From CAYFPO01 sp964345035 (GTDB lineage: Bacteria; Fidelibacterota; Marinisomatia; SCGC-AAA003-L08; GCA-002704045): a stretch of DNA of 64,000 nucleotides. The stretch lies in contig CAYFPO010000003.1 of the NCBI GenBank assembly GCA_964345035.1, forward strand, positions 76,880 to 140,879, written 5' to 3'. Shown here one piece after another: positions 60,000 through 64,000 of this stretch. Under the pieces are notes generated by a model. The model made no database searches and was not told where the DNA came from. It saw only the letters and a list, made by a program, of their open reading frames with translations. Made by a program: the position numbers and the translations under genes. Position 1 is the first letter of the stretch. Each line of letters opens with the position of its first letter.

Positions 60000-60163
60000 T
60001 TTTTCCCTTTCCTTGAGTAATCAATAATAGATTGTTTAATTGATTTATTATTTAGTTACGTAATTTATGAATTAATTTCCCTGTAACTATAATAATAAAG
60101 ATTACATAAATATTGGTTCTTTAATAAAGGACAGAATGGTTTCAAATTGTAACAGAAGCTACA

Positions 60164-61918
60164 TTAATACCATATAATTATATAAGATGACAAAGCGATT
60201 TCAGGGCAATACCCATCACCAAGGCAGGTCGGCGGTTCTACACAATTTGCTCCATCTACTCTGCAGGCGTCATATTCAAGGACATTTTCTTCTCCGACTT
60301 CAATAAATTCTGTTATGTCTACGATATACGGTTCTACATCCATTCCAGGGCACCATCCTGCTCTACCGTAACCCCAAGTTCCAAATTGGTTCGGAACTAC
60401 TCCCTGGCTAATTGTTTCAGGCTCCATACAGTAATCTAAATCTCCTGCTTCGGGATGTTCTTTTTCAAATGTATAAATTCCACCATTTAGAATGAATAAA
60501 TGCCTGGTATTACAAAATTCACAACAATTAAAACATCCGGCACTCCCCCATCCATGGCCGGTCAAATAGGCTGCAAACTCCACTTTTACTGCATTTTCCG
60601 GTACATCAAATATCATCGGTGGTCTGTTCTCACCATAATCGGGGTTAAACTGAACAGTTCCCAGCCACATTGGTTGATATTCCTGAGGAGTAATGGAATC
60701 TTCAATTTCATTAAAAAATCTCAACTTTATTGTCAATAAACTATTCGGAAATCCAGACTCCAAATATTTTATTGTTCTCACTCCACCCGGTTTAATAAGC
60801 GACATAAATGATGTTATATCCATTATTGAATGAGGCTGCCTGTCAAATGGAGTGATCCATCTGGATATTTCCAGACAATTTTCGCCACCCTCTTCACACA
60901 TATAAAGGTGTGCAATACGGTCATAATCATCACAAGCGGCATCATCATAATTTCCATTTGCATCGGGACAGCCACGCAATAATTCAATTTGAATTTTATC
61001 ATAATTGTCCAACTCTTCATTGGAAGGAAATTCAACTTCCTGAGTGATGGAATGATACCATCCACCACTGTAAACTTCTTGATCAAAGATAACTAATTCA
61101 TCATATTCTGCCTCAGGTTCATATAATACCTGATGTTCATATTCATAATACAAAGCTTCGTGAGCCAAATAACTCATATGTGTCCCGGAAAATGACGCAG
61201 GATTACCAAGGTATCCAATCTGCTTAATTCTCTGGAATCGATCAATCCCAAGAGCATATTTATCTACCAGCTTCTCAGCTATCCAGCTATTCAACTCTGG
61301 AAGCCGAACCGGGCAAAAATGCAGGTGAGATCGCCAATGGTCTGCTAATTCATCCGGCATTTCATTCAAAATATCGTTGAATACATTTTCCATTGCTTCC
61401 GCGTCATTTTCTGCAACAGATCGTGAAGATAGAAAAAAGTAATGAACATTCATCGGAGAATTGTTCAATAGTGCTTCTTTTGTATCTGAGAGCCATAATG
61501 AAGTGGAATTTGGTACAGATGGACTGTAATGGATAAATATATACGATTCATAGCCGGTCCATTCCATTTCAAAATTCCATCCGGCAATTACTCCATCAAG
61601 GATCATCTCCACCAAAATGGTGATATCCAGAATATTTACTTCACCATCGTCATTGATATCCGCTACTTCAAATTGATCATCGGTAAATTCATTGATAAAA
61701 AGAATATATCCAATAATTTGAATAATATCCTGAATATTTATAATATTGTCATCATTTGTATCACCAGGAATTGTTGCTTCTATTTCTGGAATTATAAACT
61801 GACCAGCAATGTCAAAATAATTTGTTCCATACGGTCCATCATTCCAGGGATGAAAATTATCCTGCCCAACATGAATTGCAATTGAACAGGTTATAAGTAA
61901 TATTAGCCTGTAAATCAA
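60164..61918 (-). CDS. Secreted PNGase F-like glycoamidase with dockerin repeats
   Basis: A 584-residue exported protein (signal peptide about residues 1-17). Dockerin halves appear near the N-terminus (I-P-G-D-T-N-D-D-N-I-I-N-I-Q-D-I near residue 50 and D-I-N-D-D-G-E-V-N-I-L-D-I near 88) rather than at the end. The C-terminal half resembles the second domain of peptide-N-glycosidase F: T-G-H-G-W-G-S near residue 455, C-C-E-F-C-N-T-R-H-L-F-I-L-N-G and G-T-W-G-Y-G-R-A-G-W-C-P-G-M-D-V near 520. If active it would release N-glycans from glycoproteins outside the cell. The active-site Asp and Glu were not located with certainty. Dopamine beta-monooxygenase-like relatives share this fold, so non-glycosidase roles are possible. 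Confidence 0.72.
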   Translation of the reverse strand: MIYRLILLITCSIAIHVGQDNFHPWNDGPYGTNYFDIAGQFIIPEIEATIPGDTNDDNIINIQDIIQIIGYILFINEFTDDQFEVADINDDGEVNILDITILVEMILDGVIAGWNFEMEWTGYESYIFIHYSPSVPNSTSLWLSDTKEALLNNSPMNVHYFFLSSRSVAENDAEAMENVFNDILNEMPDELADHWRSHLHFCPVRLPELNSWIAEKLVDKYALGIDRFQRIKQIGYLGNPASFSGTHMSYLAHEALYYEYEHQVLYEPEAEYDELVIFDQEVYSGGWYHSITQEVEFPSNEELDNYDKIQIELLRGCPDANGNYDDAACDDYDRIAHLYMCEEGGENCLEISRWITPFDRQPHSIMDITSFMSLIKPGGVRTIKYLESGFPNSLLTIKLRFFNEIEDSITPQEYQPMWLGTVQFNPDYGENRPPMIFDVPENAVKVEFAAYLTGHGWGSAGCFNCCEFCNTRHLFILNGGIYTFEKEHPEAGDLDYCMEPETISQGVVPNQFGTWGYGRAGWCPGMDVEPYIVDITEFIEVGEENVLEYDACRVDGANCVEPPTCLGDGYCPEIALSSYIIIWY

Positions 61919-62715
61919 TTTATCCTCCTTTTGTTTAATTTATGCACCCCAAACCACTCAGTTACTCTGTCACCGAATTTTGGGAATAACTGAGCAACCG
62001 CCAACAATGGTCTGATAGGTCCGGAATTTACGATCAATTCATTCCCCTTATTACTTTTAAGGGCTTTTAGGACTGCATCCGCCACTTTTTGCGGGGATGA
62101 TGTACCCAATACCCCGGGTGCTTTTGTTCCAGAATCGTAGAACATCCCGGCATCTCTGATATATCCGGGGCAAATAACACTGCAATTCACTTTAGTTCCA
62201 TTCAGTTCTTGCCGCAGTGCGTCACTCCACATCAGTAGCCCTGATTTTGTAGCAGAATACAGACTATTAAAAGGTACACCCTTTTTCCCTGCAAGTGACG
62301 CAATATTTACGATATTTCCGCCGGATGTCAGTAGGTCGGGTAATAATTTTCTGGTCAATTCGATTGGAGCACGGAGATTGGTTTGAATAATGGATTCAAC
62401 ATCACCATCTGAATAATGTTGTAACTGACTATATTTTTCTATTCCCGCATTATTGATTATGATTTGAACAACTTTTATTTTCTCTTTTATCTCCAATAGG
62501 AGGTTTGGTATCTGTTCAATCTTCGATAAGTCAAATGGAAATATTTCCATTGAACCACCAAGGTCTCGAACTGTTGATTGGGTTTTCAATAATCCAGCTT
62601 CACTTCTTGCAATTCCGGCAATTTTAATATCTTCCATTGCCAGTGTTTTGCAAATAAATGTACCTATACCACGGGATGCGCCCGTTACAATTGCAGATTT
62701 ACCCGATAAACTCAT
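61915..62715 (-). CDS. Short-chain dehydrogenase/reductase
   Basis: A 266-residue classical SDR. T-G-A-S-R-G-I-G near residues 12-19 binds the dinucleotide, N-N-A-G near 86-89 is in place, and the catalytic Ser-Tyr-Lys is S-L-A-G-K-K-G...Y-S-A-T-K (Tyr and Lys near 153-157). The closing region has P-G-Y-I-R-D-A-G. Substrate unknown. It overlaps both neighbours by 4 nt. Confidence 0.9.
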   Translation of the reverse strand: MSLSGKSAIVTGASRGIGTFICKTLAMEDIKIAGIARSEAGLLKTQSTVRDLGGSMEIFPFDLSKIEQIPNLLLEIKEKIKVVQIIINNAGIEKYSQLQHYSDGDVESIIQTNLRAPIELTRKLLPDLLTSGGNIVNIASLAGKKGVPFNSLYSATKSGLLMWSDALRQELNGTKVNCSVICPGYIRDAGMFYDSGTKAPGVLGTSSPQKVADAVLKALKSNKGNELIVNSGPIRPLLAVAQLFPKFGDRVTEWFGVHKLNKRRIN

Positions 62716-63779
62716 TCAGGTTCCTTTTGGTCATCTTTTGTATTTTGAACCAGATGAACAGTTCGCTGAGGAAATGGGATTTTAATCCCTTCATTTGTAA
62801 ATGATTTATAAATCTCAGAATTTAGTTGATCCAGCACTCTTCCCCGCAGTACCGGCAGTTCTATCCAGCATAATAATTGAAAAGTCAACTGAGATTCATC
62901 AAAACTGCGGAATCTCACACGGGGTTCAGGATTCTCACAAATATTTGGATTACTTTTGGCTGTCTGAATGAGAATGTTGCGGGCTTTATCAATATCCGTA
63001 CCATAGGCAATTCCAACAGTAACCCGAATCCTTTCAGTTTCTGCGGGTCCTCCGCTTTCATTGACAATTTTAGAAATTGCAATTGCTGAATTGGGAATGG
63101 TAATCTGTATATCATCTCTGGTTAAAATACGGGTACTTCTCAATCCAATATCAGTTACCTTCCCTCTCTCACCGGTGTCCAAATTTATGTAATCCCCGAT
63201 TTTGTAAGGTGCATCAGCCATTATAAAAATGCCAGCAAAAAGATTAGCAAGTGTATCTTTAGCAGCAAAACCAAGAGCCATTGCAATGATACCGGCAGAT
63301 GCCAACCATGCCGTTACATCAATATTCCAGGATAGAAGAACAAAATAACTGGCTGCCGCTATGATTACTATTTTTCCCAGATTATCAAATAGCGGCATTG
63401 TATGAGTTTGTATAATCCGGATGTTTCGTTTGGACTCTGCAGACCATTTTAATACCAGACTGATGAGCCCAAGACCCGTTCCTGCCCAAATCAATACTGC
63501 AAACGTTTTCATTAATCCTATAATTAGAAAAAACACCCTGGACGGCAGGTCCACCAATTCTGCAGCAAATGCTATGCCTATAAAAAACAGACTATAAAAA
63601 ATTGGTTTATGAAGGAGTGAAATGATGCGGTCATCCAGATCAGTTTTGGTTTTACTTGTCATCTGCTGAAGAATTCTTGAAAAAACCAGATCAATTAACT
63701 TCGCAGACAAAATTGAACCGATTATTACCAAACCGGCCTGAATATAGGGATTAGCTACATAATTAAGAATGATATTCAA
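62712..63779 (-). CDS. MscS-family small-conductance mechanosensitive channel
   Basis: A 355-residue channel with about four N-terminal membrane helices and the MscS core: A-M-A-L-G-F-A-A-K-D-T-L-A-N-L-F-A-G-I-F-I near residue 164 forms the pore helix, then P-Y-K-I-G-D-Y-I, G-x-V-T-D-I-G-L-R-S-T and T-I-P-N-S-A-I-A near 230. The beta and alpha/beta cytosolic domains follow. It relieves osmotic pressure. It overlaps the SDR gene by 4 nt. Confidence 0.93.
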   Translation of the reverse strand: MNIILNYVANPYIQAGLVIIGSILSAKLIDLVFSRILQQMTSKTKTDLDDRIISLLHKPIFYSLFFIGIAFAAELVDLPSRVFFLIIGLMKTFAVLIWAGTGLGLISLVLKWSAESKRNIRIIQTHTMPLFDNLGKIVIIAAASYFVLLSWNIDVTAWLASAGIIAMALGFAAKDTLANLFAGIFIMADAPYKIGDYINLDTGERGKVTDIGLRSTRILTRDDIQITIPNSAIAISKIVNESGGPAETERIRVTVGIAYGTDIDKARNILIQTAKSNPNICENPEPRVRFRSFDESQLTFQLLCWIELPVLRGRVLDQLNSEIYKSFTNEGIKIPFPQRTVHLVQNTKDDQKEPE

Positions 63780-63835
63780 TATTTATTTTCCTGAAATTGA
63801 ATTTAAAATTAATACTAAATTAGTTATATAAATTA

Positions 63836-63999
63836 TCAAAATTCCCAGTCAAACGATGGCTTTGGAAGTAAAAATGCATTATCCAGCTTTTCAAGTAATT
63901 TATTAGAACATTTAAAATTATTGCCGATAACTAAACTGGCAGCAGGTAAAATCCCTGTTCAAACATACCAAGTCCGCATACTGCAGCCCCATTTGCAGC
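63836..63999 (-). pseudogene. 3' end of an unidentified gene with an apparent frameshift, cut by the window edge
   Basis: Two minus-strand frames look like one protein broken near 63951. One gives A-A-N-G-A-A-V-C-G-L-G-M-F-E-Q-G and then meets a stop within 25 nt. The other continues I-L-P-A-A-S-L-V-I-G-N-N...F-L-L-P-K-P-S-F-D-W-E-F to a stop at 63836-63838. Inserting one base at about 63951 would join them. No family recognised. Either a decayed gene or a sequence error near the edge. Confidence 0.45.
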
Positions 64000-64000
64000 A

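Overview
The window is a stretch of AT-rich chromosome from a Gram-negative bacterium. It is most likely a member of Candidatus Marinimicrobia (Neomarinimicrobiota, SAR406) or a close relative. This is inferred from the combination of secreted proteins with dockerin-type repeats (D-V-N-G-D-G...D-I-V-I-M-V), C-terminal secretion-type sorting domains (NPFNP...YDIMGR...SGxYxxK), an outer-membrane barrel protein, and housekeeping genes in long overlapping operons. No rRNA is present to confirm the placement.

Layout. 1-13041: a mostly plus-strand housekeeping block with a cyclodeaminase fragment, mutL, two membrane proteins, a convergent dus gene, then yajC-def-fmt-rsmB-PASTA-rpe-polyprenol kinase-BatA-like-hflX, most of them overlapping by a few bases. 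13042-14901: a structured inverted-repeat element, a dicarboxylate symporter and cutA. 15331-22419: a respiratory island. A minus-strand operon of porin, NrfD-type anchor, 848-residue molybdopterin catalytic subunit, four-cluster ferredoxin subunit and TorD-type chaperone is divergent from a LysR regulator. The catalytic subunit looks most like the arsenate respiratory reductase (ArrA) branch, and the order C-A-B-D fits that idea. 22514-27269: an unknown 604-residue protein coupled to a GH114-dockerin protein, then a ChaN/DUF4920/PepSY cluster. 27349-30058: leuS and two tRNA-Pro genes. 30138-41911: minus-strand genes including the nusA-infB-rbfA-truB-ribF-rpsO-pnp information-processing operon. 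42016-48757: TPR protein, tRNA-Arg, secreted metalloprotease, gpsA, purM and an acyl-CoA ligase. 48912-63779: accessory region rich in secreted proteins, with a beta-propeller, a candidate selenoprotein, a split cyclic-nucleotide/K+ channel pair, three dockerin proteins (including a PNGase F-like enzyme), an SDR and an MscS channel.

The strongest hidden signal is at 51116-52426. Two open frames separated by one in-frame TGA join into a single secreted dockerin-thioredoxin protein whose redox motif reads U-G-V-C. A hairpin with a G-first apical loop lies 16 nt after the TGA, as expected of a bacterial SECIS. Other points of interest are the ArrA-like island, two genes (hflX and a COG2426 membrane protein) whose conserved N-termini have no ATG/GTG/TTG start, and a uniform secretome of dockerin proteins with no cohesin in view.
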